Made by a program: the position numbers and the translations under genes. From WTGA01 sp965231865 (lineage in GTDB: Bacteria > Pseudomonadota > Gammaproteobacteria > Arenicellales > Poriferihabitantaceae), in NCBI GenBank assembly GCA_965231865.1, contig CBDDOJ010000002.1, forward strand, positions 2,024,330 through 2,088,329: a stretch of 64,000 nucleotides of DNA. The letters run 5' to 3'. A model generated the notes under the pieces. The model had not been told where the DNA came from. It saw only the letters and a program-made list of their open reading frames with translations, and searched no databases. Below are positions 44,361-54,000 of this stretch, in pieces (position 1 is the stretch's first letter; each line of letters starts with the position of its first letter).

Positions 44361-45665
44361 ATGGCAAGACCCGTAAACACACGATTTGATACCCTAGCGC
44401 TGCATGCCGGACAACGACCCGACCCGGTCCATGGTGCCCGCGCGGTACCGATCTACCAGACCGCCAGCTATGTGTTCAAGGACAGCGACCAGGCCGCCTC
44501 CCTGTTCAATATGGAACGTCCCGGCCATGCCTATGCACGACTGTCCAATCCTACCACCGCTGTTTTCGAAGAACGAATTGCCGCCCTGGAAGATGGGATT
44601 GGCGGGATCGCTACCGCGAGCGGGCAGGCCGCCCTGCATCTTGCGATTGCCACGATCATGGATGCAGGCTCCCATGTCGTTTCCTCCAGTGCCATTTACG
44701 GGGGCTCGCATAACCTGCTCCAGTACACCCTGTCCCGGTTTGGCATTGACACTACCTTTGTGTCTCCCCGGGATGTCGATGGCATCCGTGATGCCATCCA
44801 GCCCAATACCAGGATGATTTTCGGGGAAGTGATCGGGAACCCTGGAAACGATATCATGAATGTTCCAGTAGTCGCTGAAATTGCACGGAAAAATCGAATC
44901 CCACTGATGATTGACTCCACGTTCACCACTCCCTATTTGATGAAGCCGTTTGAGTACGGTGCGCATCTGATCATGCATTCTGCAACCAAGTTCCTGTGTG
45001 GGCACGGCACGGTAATCGGCGGCGTGGTTGTGGATCAGGGTCGATTCAACTGGGAAGAAAGCGGAAAATTCCAGACCCTTTCGGATCCCTATGCGGGTTT
45101 TCACGGCATGTCTTTTGACGAGGAATCCACCCAGGGCGCCTTCCTGTTGCGCGCCCGGCGCGAAGGCATGCGGGATTTCGGGGCCTGCATGTCGCCCACG
45201 GTGGCCTTTTACATTCTGCAGGGCATGGAAACCCTGTCCATGCGGATGGAACGGCATGTCTCCAACACCCGGAAAATTATCGAATTCCTGCATGCCCAGG
45301 AAGGGGTCGAGGCAATCAGCTATCCTGAATTGCCCGAACACCCCGACTACCGGCTGGCACAGGAACTGTTGCCCAAAGGCGCGGGGTCCGTATTCAGCTT
45401 CGTCCTGAAGGGAGGTCGGAACGCGGGCCGGGTATTCACGGAAAACATGGAAATTTTCTCGCATCTGGCCAATGTCGGGGATGCCAAGTCGCTGATCATC
45501 CATCCGGCGAGCACGACACACTACCGGATGAGTACGGAGGACCTGCTCAAGGCAGGCATCCATGAGGGGACGATTCGCATGTCGGTGGGTCTCGAGGATA
45601 TCGATGACCTGCTCGAAGACCTGTCCAGAGGCCTTCATCTTGCAAAAAAACAAGCGGATAAGTAA
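44361..45665 (+). CDS. metY: O-acetylhomoserine sulfhydrylase-type PLP enzyme
   Basis: This 434-residue Cys/Met-metabolism PLP enzyme has FDTLALHAGQRPDPVHGARAVPIYQTASYVF at the N-terminus. The Schiff-base lysine is in MHSATKFLCGHGTVIGG, and LIIHPASTTHYRMS is near the end. These features and the length fit MetY (OAH sulfhydrylase), which makes homocysteine from O-acetylhomoserine and sulfide, rather than MetB/MetC (~380 residues). It is followed immediately by an alpha/beta hydrolase. In a sulfur-oxidising host it offers direct sulfide assimilation. Confidence 0.88.
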   Translation: MARPVNTRFDTLALHAGQRPDPVHGARAVPIYQTASYVFKDSDQAASLFNMERPGHAYARLSNPTTAVFEERIAALEDGIGGIATASGQAALHLAIATIMDAGSHVVSSSAIYGGSHNLLQYTLSRFGIDTTFVSPRDVDGIRDAIQPNTRMIFGEVIGNPGNDIMNVPVVAEIARKNRIPLMIDSTFTTPYLMKPFEYGAHLIMHSATKFLCGHGTVIGGVVVDQGRFNWEESGKFQTLSDPYAGFHGMSFDEESTQGAFLLRARREGMRDFGACMSPTVAFYILQGMETLSMRMERHVSNTRKIIEFLHAQEGVEAISYPELPEHPDYRLAQELLPKGAGSVFSFVLKGGRNAGRVFTENMEIFSHLANVGDAKSLIIHPASTTHYRMSTEDLLKAGIHEGTIRMSVGLEDIDDLLEDLSRGLHLAKKQADK

Positions 45666-45669
45666 TCCC

Positions 45670-46479
45670 ATGTATATTTCACTCGAAAATACCCGGTACT
45701 ATGCCTATACTGGAACCCATGACCTCGCCGATGACCGGGAAACCATTGTATTTGTACACGGCACCACCATGGACCACTCCGTGTGGTCCCATCAAAGCCG
45801 GTATTTTGCCTATCACGGCTATAACGTGGTGGCGGTGGACCTGCCCGGCCACAAATTCAGTGAAGGAGAACCCCTGTTCTCCATTGTGGACATGTCGAAA
45901 TGGCTCAACCGGATCATCGCCCGGTGTGCGGGCAGTGCCTGCCACCTGGTCGGGCACAGCATGGGGTCCCTGATCACGCTGGAAGCCGCCGCAAACTATT
46001 CAAATCAGCGGATGCCGCTGCAATCCCTGTCCCTGGTGGGGTTCAGCTATCCCATGAGAGTCGCTCCCATTTTGCTGGACGCGGCCAAAAACCATCCCAG
46101 CAAAGCCTATTCAATGATGATTGAATGGAGCCATACCTCCAGGATCGGCGGCGAGCCCATCCCCGGGTTCTGGACCCGGGGAATGCAAATGAGCATGATG
46201 GAAAACAACCGGAAAGACGCGGTGTACAATGGATTGCTGGCATGCGACAACTACCGTGCCGGTGAGGCGGCCTTTGAAAAGGTGGATTGCCCGATTTTGT
46301 TCCTGAGCGGCCGCAAGGATAAAATGGCCCCGGCCAGATTGGCCCAACGGGAAGCCGAAAAAAATGACCAGGCACAGATCGTGCTCCTGCCGGACTGCGG
46401 CCACAGCATCATGGCCGAATCACCCGATGGAGTGCTCGGGGCATTGAAAGACTTTATCGGGTCCCACCGGGAACCATAG
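45670..46479 (+). CDS. alpha/beta hydrolase
   Basis: This 269-residue alpha/beta hydrolase begins MYISLENTRYYAYTG four bases after the metY-like stop. Motifs are FVHGTTMDHSVW (oxyanion), VDLPGHKFSEGE, nucleophile elbow VGHSMGSLITLEA and catalytic His in PDCGHSIMAESPDG. There is no signal peptide. Adjacency suggests cotranscription with the metY-like gene, but the substrate is unknown. Confidence 0.87.
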   Translation: MYISLENTRYYAYTGTHDLADDRETIVFVHGTTMDHSVWSHQSRYFAYHGYNVVAVDLPGHKFSEGEPLFSIVDMSKWLNRIIARCAGSACHLVGHSMGSLITLEAAANYSNQRMPLQSLSLVGFSYPMRVAPILLDAAKNHPSKAYSMMIEWSHTSRIGGEPIPGFWTRGMQMSMMENNRKDAVYNGLLACDNYRAGEAAFEKVDCPILFLSGRKDKMAPARLAQREAEKNDQAQIVLLPDCGHSIMAESPDGVLGALKDFIGSHREP

Positions 46480-46580
46480 CGGACTGCCCGGTGGAACCAC
46501 CCGGAAGTGCCCTGTCCCGGTTATTTTCAGAATCGGAATTGCCGCGGCAATTGCGCTTCAAACACATTGACTGATCAATT

Positions 46581-47894
46581 ATGCAAAGAATCGATGAAAT
46601 CATTCAACCCCGCTGGCTCATTCCGGTGGACGAAAAACACTCCATCCTGGAATCGCATGCGGTGGCCATGGACGGTGGAAAAATCATCGATATGGGTCCT
46701 TCTGAAACCATCCAGTCCCGCTATACCGCGGATACGGTCACCCGACGGGACAATCATGCCCTGATCCCGGGACTGATCAACGCACACACCCACGCTTCCA
46801 TGACTCTTTTTCGGGGGTTTGCCGATGATTTGCCATTGATGCAATGGCTCAGTGAGCATATCTGGCCGGCCGAACAGCAGTGGGTGGACCCCCGGTTTGT
46901 GGAAGACGGCGCGAAACTGGCCATCGCAGAAATGATCCGGGGCGGGACAACCTGCTTCAACGACATGTATTTTTTCCCGGATACGGTGGCCGAGTGTGCC
47001 GAAGAGGCCGGGATACGGGCCTGTGTGGGGATGATTGTCATCGATTTTCCGACGGCATGGGCCCGGGATGCCGCCGAGTATCTGGACAAGGGCGTGGCCT
47101 TCCACCACCAGATCCGGAATTCCTCGTTGGTCACCGCTGCCTTTGCCCCCCATGCCCCCTATACCGTGTCCGATGCCCCGTTGGAGAAAATCGCCACCCT
47201 GGCGAACGAACTGGATTGCCCGATCCACATCCATCTCCATGAAACCGCCCACGAGGTGGAGGAATCCGTGTCAAGACATGGTGTCCGGCCCATCGAACGA
47301 CTGGACCGGCTGGGGTTGCTGGGCCCCCGGTTGCTGGCCGTTCACATGACACAACTGCTGCCGGATGAAATCAACCTGATTGCCGAACGCGGCGTCCATG
47401 TCGTGCATTGTGCCGAATCCAACCTGAAGCTTGCCAGTGGTTTCTGTCCAGTGGCAGCCCTGCAGAAGGCCAATGTCCGGATATGCCTGGGAACCGATGG
47501 GGCCTCCAGCAACAATGACCTGGACATGCTGGGCGAGCTGCGCACCGCTTCACTGCTGGCCAAGGGCGTGGGGGAGGACCCCACGGCCCTGAATGCACAC
47601 CAGACGCTGCAGGCTGCCACCGTGAATGGGGCACGGGGGCTGGGGCTGGGAGAAATCACCGGATCCATCCGGGCGGGCAAAAGTGCAGACCTGGTGGCCA
47701 TTGACCTGTCCCACAGCAGCACCACCCCCGTTTATCATCCCGTCAGCCAAATTGTCTACAGCGCCGCCCGGGACCAGGTGTCCGATGTCTGGATTGCGGG
47801 AAAGCGATTGCTGCAGGACGGCGAATTTACCGTAATGGATTATGAATCGATACGCCACACTGCGTTACAATGGAGAAATAAAATTGCCGCATGA
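46581..47894 (+). CDS. mtaD: 5-methylthioadenosine/S-adenosylhomocysteine deaminase-like amidohydrolase
   Basis: This 437-residue amidohydrolase has the metal-binding HxH in GLINAHTHASMTLFRG. HIHLHETAHEVEESV, VHMTQL and the Asp in LGTDGASSNNDLDML complete the mononuclear zinc site. This TRZ/ATZ set is typical of MtaD/SAH deaminase. It deaminates MTA or SAH in methionine salvage. It sits immediately upstream of ubiG and gph, a conserved gammaproteobacterial arrangement that links SAH removal to SAM-dependent methylation. Confidence 0.9.
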   Translation: MQRIDEIIQPRWLIPVDEKHSILESHAVAMDGGKIIDMGPSETIQSRYTADTVTRRDNHALIPGLINAHTHASMTLFRGFADDLPLMQWLSEHIWPAEQQWVDPRFVEDGAKLAIAEMIRGGTTCFNDMYFFPDTVAECAEEAGIRACVGMIVIDFPTAWARDAAEYLDKGVAFHHQIRNSSLVTAAFAPHAPYTVSDAPLEKIATLANELDCPIHIHLHETAHEVEESVSRHGVRPIERLDRLGLLGPRLLAVHMTQLLPDEINLIAERGVHVVHCAESNLKLASGFCPVAALQKANVRICLGTDGASSNNDLDMLGELRTASLLAKGVGEDPTALNAHQTLQAATVNGARGLGLGEITGSIRAGKSADLVAIDLSHSSTTPVYHPVSQIVYSAARDQVSDVWIAGKRLLQDGEFTVMDYESIRHTALQWRNKIAA

Positions 47895-47906
47895 TGGCAG
47901 GAGACT

Positions 47907-48617
47907 ATGAGCGATTCTTCCACCAATTTTGATCCGTCCGAGGTCGGCAAGTTTGCCGCGCAGGCTTCCCGGTGGTGGGACCCGGAAAGCGAATTGAAGT
48001 CACTCCACCAGATCAATCCGCTTCGACTCGACTTTATCCATGAACGAACCCCTCTGGCCGGCACAACCGTGCTGGACGTGGGATGTGGTGGCGGCATTCT
48101 GAGCGAATCCATGGCGCAGCTCGGGGCGGACGTGACCGGAATTGACCTGGGTGATGCCCCGTTGAATGTGGCCCGGCTGCATGCCAGGGAAAGTGGGGTC
48201 GAGGTGAATTACCAGAAAATCACCGCGGAAGAGCTGGCGGAGCAGCAACCCGGCCACTGGGATGTCGTGACCTGCATGGAACTGCTGGAGCATGTCCCGG
48301 ACCCGGCCAGTATCGTGGCCGCCTGTTCCCGGCTCGCAAAACCGGCCGGACATGTTTATTTCTCCACCATCAACCGAAACCCCAAATCCTTCCTGATGGC
48401 CATTGTCGGGGCGGAATACATCCTCAACCTGTTGCCCCGGGGCACCCACCAGTATGAAAAACTGATCAGGCCCAGTGAACTGAATGGTTGGGCGGAAACG
48501 GTACAACTTGAAGTCCAGGAACTGATCGGCCTGCACTACAACCCGCTCTCCCAGGGGTACTACCTGGGACCGGGAGTCGATGTCAATTACATCATGCACA
48601 CGAAAAAAGCCCCCTGA
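47907..48617 (+). CDS. ubiG: ubiquinone biosynthesis O-methyltransferase
   Basis: This 236-residue class I SAM methyltransferase has the UbiG N-terminus DPSEVGKFAAQASRWWDPESELKSLHQINPLRLDFI. The SAM-binding VLDVGCGGGILSESMAQLGA and the UbiG-specific ISTINRNPKSFLMAIVGAEYILNLLPRGTHQYEKLI region (here beginning YFS) follow. It carries out both O-methylations of ubiquinone synthesis at the membrane. It starts 12 bases after the mtaD-like stop, and gph follows after four bases. Confidence 0.95.
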   Translation: MSDSSTNFDPSEVGKFAAQASRWWDPESELKSLHQINPLRLDFIHERTPLAGTTVLDVGCGGGILSESMAQLGADVTGIDLGDAPLNVARLHARESGVEVNYQKITAEELAEQQPGHWDVVTCMELLEHVPDPASIVAACSRLAKPAGHVYFSTINRNPKSFLMAIVGAEYILNLLPRGTHQYEKLIRPSELNGWAETVQLEVQELIGLHYNPLSQGYYLGPGVDVNYIMHTKKAP

Positions 48618-48621
48618 CCGG

Positions 48622-49293
48622 ATGACTCTCAATACAATCCTGTTTGATCTGGATGGAACCCTGCTGGATACGTACCGGGATATGGGGGCCGCCTTGAACA
48701 CGCTGCTGGCCGCCTACCAAAAACCGGCATTGCCCGTGGAAACCATTCGGCCCTTTGTTTCCAATGGAGCCCTGGTAATGGTCTGCCATGCGTTCCAGTG
48801 TGAACCCGACAGTACACAGGCCACCACCCTGTGGAAGGAATACCTGGACGAGTATATCCGGAACCTCTGCGTGCAGACCGAATTGTTCAACGGCATGGAC
48901 CGGGTCCTGGATGAGATTGAAAACCGGGGAATGAAATGGGGAATCGTGACCAACAAGCCCGGGTTTCTGACCGAACCGCTGTTGTCCCGTTTGTCGTTGG
49001 ATACGAGAGCGGGCTGCGTTGTCAGCGGAGACACCCTGCCCCAGCGCAAACCCCATCCCGCACCGCTCCAGCTGGCGTGTGAGCAACTGGGAACCCGGTG
49101 CCACCATGCGGTGTATATCGGCGATGATGCACGGGATATCCAGGCGGGAAAAAGCGCGGGAATGCGAACCATTGCGGCGGCCTATGGATACATTCCGTCC
49201 GGTGACCATCCCCGGGCGTGGCAGGCCGACCACATCATCGGGAGCCCCATGGAAATCATCGACTGGATGGACGGGCTGGTCAAACAGCCGTGA
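48622..49293 (+). CDS. gph: HAD phosphatase, phosphoglycolate phosphatase-like
   Basis: From the ATG at 48622 (MTLNTILFDLDGTLLDT) the protein is 223 residues. HAD motifs are FDLDGTLLDT, WGIVTNKPG, RKPHPAP and YIGDDARDIQAGKSAGM. Gph removes phosphate from 2-phosphoglycolate. In ubiG-gph operons the member may also act on other phosphometabolites. It starts five bases after ubiG stops, and its stop overlaps the panC start (TGATG). Confidence 0.9.
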   Translation: MTLNTILFDLDGTLLDTYRDMGAALNTLLAAYQKPALPVETIRPFVSNGALVMVCHAFQCEPDSTQATTLWKEYLDEYIRNLCVQTELFNGMDRVLDEIENRGMKWGIVTNKPGFLTEPLLSRLSLDTRAGCVVSGDTLPQRKPHPAPLQLACEQLGTRCHHAVYIGDDARDIQAGKSAGMRTIAAAYGYIPSGDHPRAWQADHIIGSPMEIIDWMDGLVKQP

Positions 49294-50159
49294 TGGCCTC
49301 CCTGCCCTCCCCCCGGGCAGCTGCCGTCTGGTGCGATGAGCAGCGACAGGCCGGACGGCAGATCGGGTTTGTTCCCACCATGGGCGGGCTGCACGATGGG
49401 CATCTGTCGCTGCTGGACCACGGCCGGACGCAATGCGATGTCACCTGTGCGAGCATTTTCCTGAACCCGCTGCAATTCAACAACCCCACTGATCTGGCAA
49501 CGTATCCCGCTGATTTCAGCCGGGATATTGACCTGTTGGAACAGGCCGGTTGCGAAATGGTCTTTACCGGAACCCTCGCACAATTCTTCCCCGAAGCGAA
49601 GGACCGGGAGAAAATTCTCCGTCTGCACCCGGGGTTGGCGGGCAAAGGACTGGAAGGGCGGTACCGGCCGGGTCACCTGGAAGGCGTGATGACCATCGTG
49701 AACCGCCTGTTTCGGACGGTGGGGTCGTGCAATGCCTATTTTGGAGAAAAGGATTTTCAACAGACCCTCGTGGTCAGGGAACTCGCGGACCGGCTGAAAC
49801 CCTGTGGGGTCCACATCAACGTCATTGTCTGCCCGGTCATTCGCGAACCTTCCGGGCTCGCCCTGTCTTCGCGAAACCAGCGGTTGGGCCCCGGCCAGAA
49901 GTCAACGGCCGCAAAGATCCACAACGCCCTGCAGTGTGCGCAAATCGCCTGGCGAAAGGACGGTATCTGCGACCCGAAAGCACTGGAATCGCGGATGAGA
50001 ACCGCACTGGAGGATCCGGACATTGTGGTCGAATATGCCAGCATCCGGGATGGGACCCGGTGGACCGAGCACCGGCCGCAAGGAAAGCTGTCCTCGCCCC
50101 GGGCGTTGATTGCGGTGTATATTGACAATACCCGGTTGATTGATACCCTGCTCCTGTAA
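49293..50159 (+). CDS. panC: pantothenate synthetase
   Basis: This 288-residue protein has the nucleotidyl-transferase motif PTMGGLHDGHLSL (HxGH), FLNPLQFNNPTD, RPGHLEGVMTIVNRLF, YFGEKDFQQTLVVREL and EPSGLALSSRNQRL. It condenses pantoate with beta-alanine for coenzyme A. The ATG at 49293 overlaps the gph stop. Linkage to gph rather than panB is less usual, since panC commonly neighbours panB or panD. Confidence 0.93.
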   Translation: MASLPSPRAAAVWCDEQRQAGRQIGFVPTMGGLHDGHLSLLDHGRTQCDVTCASIFLNPLQFNNPTDLATYPADFSRDIDLLEQAGCEMVFTGTLAQFFPEAKDREKILRLHPGLAGKGLEGRYRPGHLEGVMTIVNRLFRTVGSCNAYFGEKDFQQTLVVRELADRLKPCGVHINVIVCPVIREPSGLALSSRNQRLGPGQKSTAAKIHNALQCAQIAWRKDGICDPKALESRMRTALEDPDIVVEYASIRDGTRWTEHRPQGKLSSPRALIAVYIDNTRLIDTLLL

Positions 50160-50192
50160 ACTCTTCGCAGGATACGGGGTTCATAGCTGGAA

Positions 50193-50210
50193 ATTCCTGT
50201 TCGCAGGAAT
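50193..50210 (+). terminator. UUCG-loop hairpin after panC
   Basis: ATTCCTG pairs with CAGGAAT across a TTCG loop, an extra-stable tetraloop, 34 bases after the panC stop. There is no U tract, so it may be an attenuator or RNA-stability element rather than a strong terminator. Confidence 0.45.
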
Positions 50211-50257
50211 GTGTGGACCGCGTATCCGCTCTTCAATCGATTTCAGCAGGTAGAATC

Positions 50258-50977
50258 ATGACGTCAAACTTCAAAGACAAAAAAGCCATTGTACTGGGGG
50301 GCACTTCCGGCATCGGACTGGCCACTGTTAAATTGTTGCAGCAGGCCGGTGCCGAGGTGGTGGCCGCAAGCAGGCGGGGTCACATTGCAGAAAAGCTGTC
50401 CGGCATTCGGGTGGATGCCGTGGATGTGCTCGACCGCAACGCCCTGAGTGAATTTTTTGTCCGCCATGGTCCCATGGACTACCTGGTCAATGCAGCAACC
50501 GGCGGACCCCGGGCAATGGGCCCGTTTCTTGAAATGGACCTGGATGGCTTCCAGGGGTCCTTTGCCAAGTTGTGGGGGTACACCAACTCCGTTCGGATCG
50601 GTGGACACCATGTAAATGCCGGCGGTGCCCTGGTACTGGTCAGTGGCTACCCGGCGAGAAAATGCGGACCGGGATACATTGCCATCTCAACGGTGGGCAA
50701 TGCCGTAGAAGGGTTTGTTCGGGGGATGGCACCGGAACTGGCCCCGATTCGCATCAACGCGGTTTCACCGGGCCTCATCGATACCCCCATGTTTGCCCAG
50801 GAGGGAGAGGAAAGACAGCAGTTTTTTGAAAACAGCACCCGCCAACACCTGGTTCAAAGAGCCGGCAAGGCAGAAGAGGTCGCCAAGGGGATTCTTTTCC
50901 TGTTGGAGAACGAATTTGTGACCGGTACCGTTCTGGATGTCGATGGAGGGGCCTTGCTCGGCCAGACTACCGGGTGA
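50258..50977 (+). CDS. short-chain dehydrogenase-like protein lacking the YxxxK motif
   Basis: From the ATG at 50258 (MTSNFKDKKAIVLGGTSGIGLATVKLL) the protein is 239 residues. The cofactor motif GGTSGIG, NAATGGPRA and C-terminal TGTVLDVDGGALL are SDR-like. At the catalytic position, SGYPARKCGPGYIAISTVGNAVEGF has Tyr but Ser in place of Lys of YxxxK. It may be inactive, use another proton relay or bind ligand only. It ends at a convergent hairpin. Confidence 0.78.
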   Translation: MTSNFKDKKAIVLGGTSGIGLATVKLLQQAGAEVVAASRRGHIAEKLSGIRVDAVDVLDRNALSEFFVRHGPMDYLVNAATGGPRAMGPFLEMDLDGFQGSFAKLWGYTNSVRIGGHHVNAGGALVLVSGYPARKCGPGYIAISTVGNAVEGFVRGMAPELAPIRINAVSPGLIDTPMFAQEGEERQQFFENSTRQHLVQRAGKAEEVAKGILFLLENEFVTGTVLDVDGGALLGQTTG

Positions 50978-50985
50978 ACGGCATT

Positions 50986-51013
50986 CCCTCACGGCCAGTG
51001 GTGACCGTGAGGG
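50986..51013. terminator. bidirectional hairpin between SDR and SWIM helicase
   Basis: CCCTCACGG pairs perfectly with CCGTGAGGG across ten bases. It lies between a plus-strand gene ending at 50977 and a minus-strand gene ending at 51023. A shared terminator is likely, although the flanking U tracts are weak. Confidence 0.65.
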
Positions 51014-51022
51014 ATAGACCAA

Positions 51023-54000
51023 TCAACTCGCCTTCCTGATGGGCAACTGCGAATAATCCGGCCCGGCTTCCAGGGGTTCGGTGTACGCATCGATCGGCGC
51101 GAGGAGTGCCTGGACATCCTCGTCGGTCAGTTGCATCGGGCGGTCTCCTCCCTTCTCGAACAGGGCATCGGCCAGTGCCTGCTTTTTGGCCTGCATTTTC
51201 CGAATGGTCGCTTCGACCGAACCCTCCGCGATGAGACGGTGTACAAAGACCGGTTTGTCCTGGCCGATACGATGCGCCCGGTCCATGGCCTGGCGCTCGA
51301 CGGCGGGGTTCCACCAGGGATCATAGAGGATGACGGTATCGGCGGCAGTGAGATTCAATCCGACTCCACCCGCCTTGAGGCTGATGAGGAACACCGAAGC
51401 ATTTCCCGTTTGAAACTTCTCGATTTCCTCGCCACGTTTGCGGGTCTGGCCATGCAGCATGGCATAATCCCATCCCCGTTCGACGATATCCGCTTCAATC
51501 AGCCGCAGCATGGACACGAACTGGGAGAAAATCAGCACCTTTCGGCCTTCCAGAACCAGTTCATCCAGCAGTTCCATCAGCCGCGTGCGTTTGGCACTCT
51601 GGGTCACCGCTTTCGCAGCATCAAGTTTCACAAGCGCCGGGTCACAGCACACCTGGCGCAGTTTCAGCAGGGCATCCAGCAGGGTAATCCGCACACGATG
51701 GATTCCTTTTTCCCGGATGGCCTGGCGAACCCGCTCGTCCATGGCCGTGCGGATGGCTTCGTAGAGCGCACGCTGCCCTTCCGCCAGGGGGACGATCTGG
51801 TCAATTTCCGTCTTCGGCGGCAGGTCCGTCGCCACCTCGTCTTTGGTCCGGCGCAGGAGAAAAGGCTTGAGCCGGGTTGAAAGGAAGCGCTGTTTGGCCG
51901 TATTGCCATGTTTTTCGATAGGAGTACGGAAGGTTTTTGTAAAATTCTTGCGATCGCTGAGCAGGCCGGGGATCAGCCAGTCAAACAGGGACCACAGTTC
52001 CGTCAGGTTATTTTCCATCGGCGTGCCGGTGATGGCAATCCGCTGACGGGCGCGGATTTCACGAATACGCTTGGCCGTGGAAGAAGCCGGATTCTTGACG
52101 GCCTGGGCCTCATCGAGAATGGCCAGTTCATATTCATGGGCAAAAAGGAGCTCATGGTCACGATGCACCAGCGGATAGGTCGTCAGAATCACGTGATAAT
52201 CCGGGATTTTGGAGAACAGTTCCTTGCGCTCCGGTCCGTGCAGTATCAAAAATTTCAGGTCCGGGGCAAACTGGGTCGCCTCCTGCACCCAGTTCCCGAT
52301 CAGGCTGGTCGGGACAATCAACAGGCTCGGATGCTTGGCCTCCTGTTCAATATGGCAATGCAGCAGCAGTGCCAGGGCCTGAATGGTCTTGCCAAGGCCC
52401 ATGTCGTCCGCCAGGGCACCGCCGAAACCACTTTCTGAGAGTGCCTGAAGCCATCCATAGCCCTTGCGCTGATAGGGTCGCAGTTCACCGTTCAACCGCT
52501 CCGGCGGCGTCACATCCGGGGCATCCGCGAGCACCTTCATCCGTTCTCCAAGCATCAGGATTTCTTTTCCACCGTTCCATGCAATGCCGCACCCCTCCAG
52601 AGCCTCGGCAAACTCGAGGGCGCGCCCGGCTTCGGCAACATGAAATCCCGACAATCCCTGAGTCTCCAGAAAAGCCGAGACAAACGGTCCGAGACGTTCC
52701 CCTTCGATCGCAACATGCCGGCCGTCCTGCAAAGAGGCAAAGATCGACCGGTTCTGTAAAAATTCATCCAGGTTGAAATCCGCCACCAGTTCTCCCGAAC
52801 CGGTCATGGGCAGCTTTTCAATGATGTCGAGAATGATGGGCACCAGATCAATAACCTGGTCGTCGACCTTCGCATTCAGTGCCAGGGAAAACCAGTCCAT
52901 CCCGGAAGATTCGATTCCGGCAGAAAACTCGGCAGGACTGTCGACGATCTGAAACGGCCAGCTGTCCTCAACCACCACTTCCCAGCCCAGGTTGCGCAGT
53001 GTGGGAATCATTTCGGAGGAAAACGAAATGACTTCGGAATCGGAGTAGTTGTCGCTGTCCAGATAGGGTCGAAATACAATATCCGCCTCGTGCACCTCCT
53101 CAGGGAAGGCAGAGTAGAATCTTTCATATACCAGCGAATTGCCTCCATATTCCGCGGCCACTTCCCGCAGTGTAGCGGACAGTGCCTCCTCTGCGTGGAA
53201 ATTGCGACAAATCCGGACCACGGTCCCGTCGCGTGTGAATTGTATATCGTCGCCATGTCCCGGATCCAGCCTGTCCGGAGCCAGTTTATAGGTTATCCGG
53301 ACCTGGGCGCAGGGATACGTCACGGCAGTGATATTGGACCAGCTCAACAGATCGTCATTGGAAATATTCTGCTCGATCGCGTACAGGATCAAGACCCCCT
53401 GTGGGCGGCCCTGCTCCTCTTTGAATGGGATCACTTTTGGCAGGGGAATCCGGTCATTGTCATTGGCGAAGGCTGCCATGGCGCCCGTGACTTCTGCGGA
53501 AGCAGCGGCCGGAATTTCCGGGGCCGTTGCCAATCGCGTTTCGAGTGCGTGGGGCAATCCCGTCTCGGCGGGCCCCATTTCGCCGGTGGTCTCGTCCAGA
53601 TAAACCAAAGAGGGAAAAGGGAAAATTATGACTGGCTGGTCTTCCGCATCCCGCGCCTTTATTTGCTGGTTCCCCTGTTCCATGGTCTCCCAGGAAAAAT
53701 CAACCTTTCGGGATTCCGCCCAGGTGAGCTTGGTGCCGTCGGGGCAAAAGGCCCGGGCCCGGCCGGTCCCGATAATCTCGCGCAGCATGCTCCACAGCTG
53801 TTTCCCTTCCGGCCACTTCGGGGAGCTTCCGTAGGTATTCACGCCATAGAACAGAAGTCTCGCCGTCACCGCCAGGTCCGAGGCATCCAGGAATTGTGCC
53901 GGGTTGACCGGATCCAGATACATGCTCCACATTGAATTGGCCCCAGCGCTGCCATCCTTCCTGACATACACCTTGTAAGGCTGGATGACGGAGTGTCCAC

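Noticed and set aside
44394..45671. 425-residue minus-strand open frame opposite the metY-like gene
   Set aside because: It is a shadow of the PLP enzyme, with no recognisable domain.
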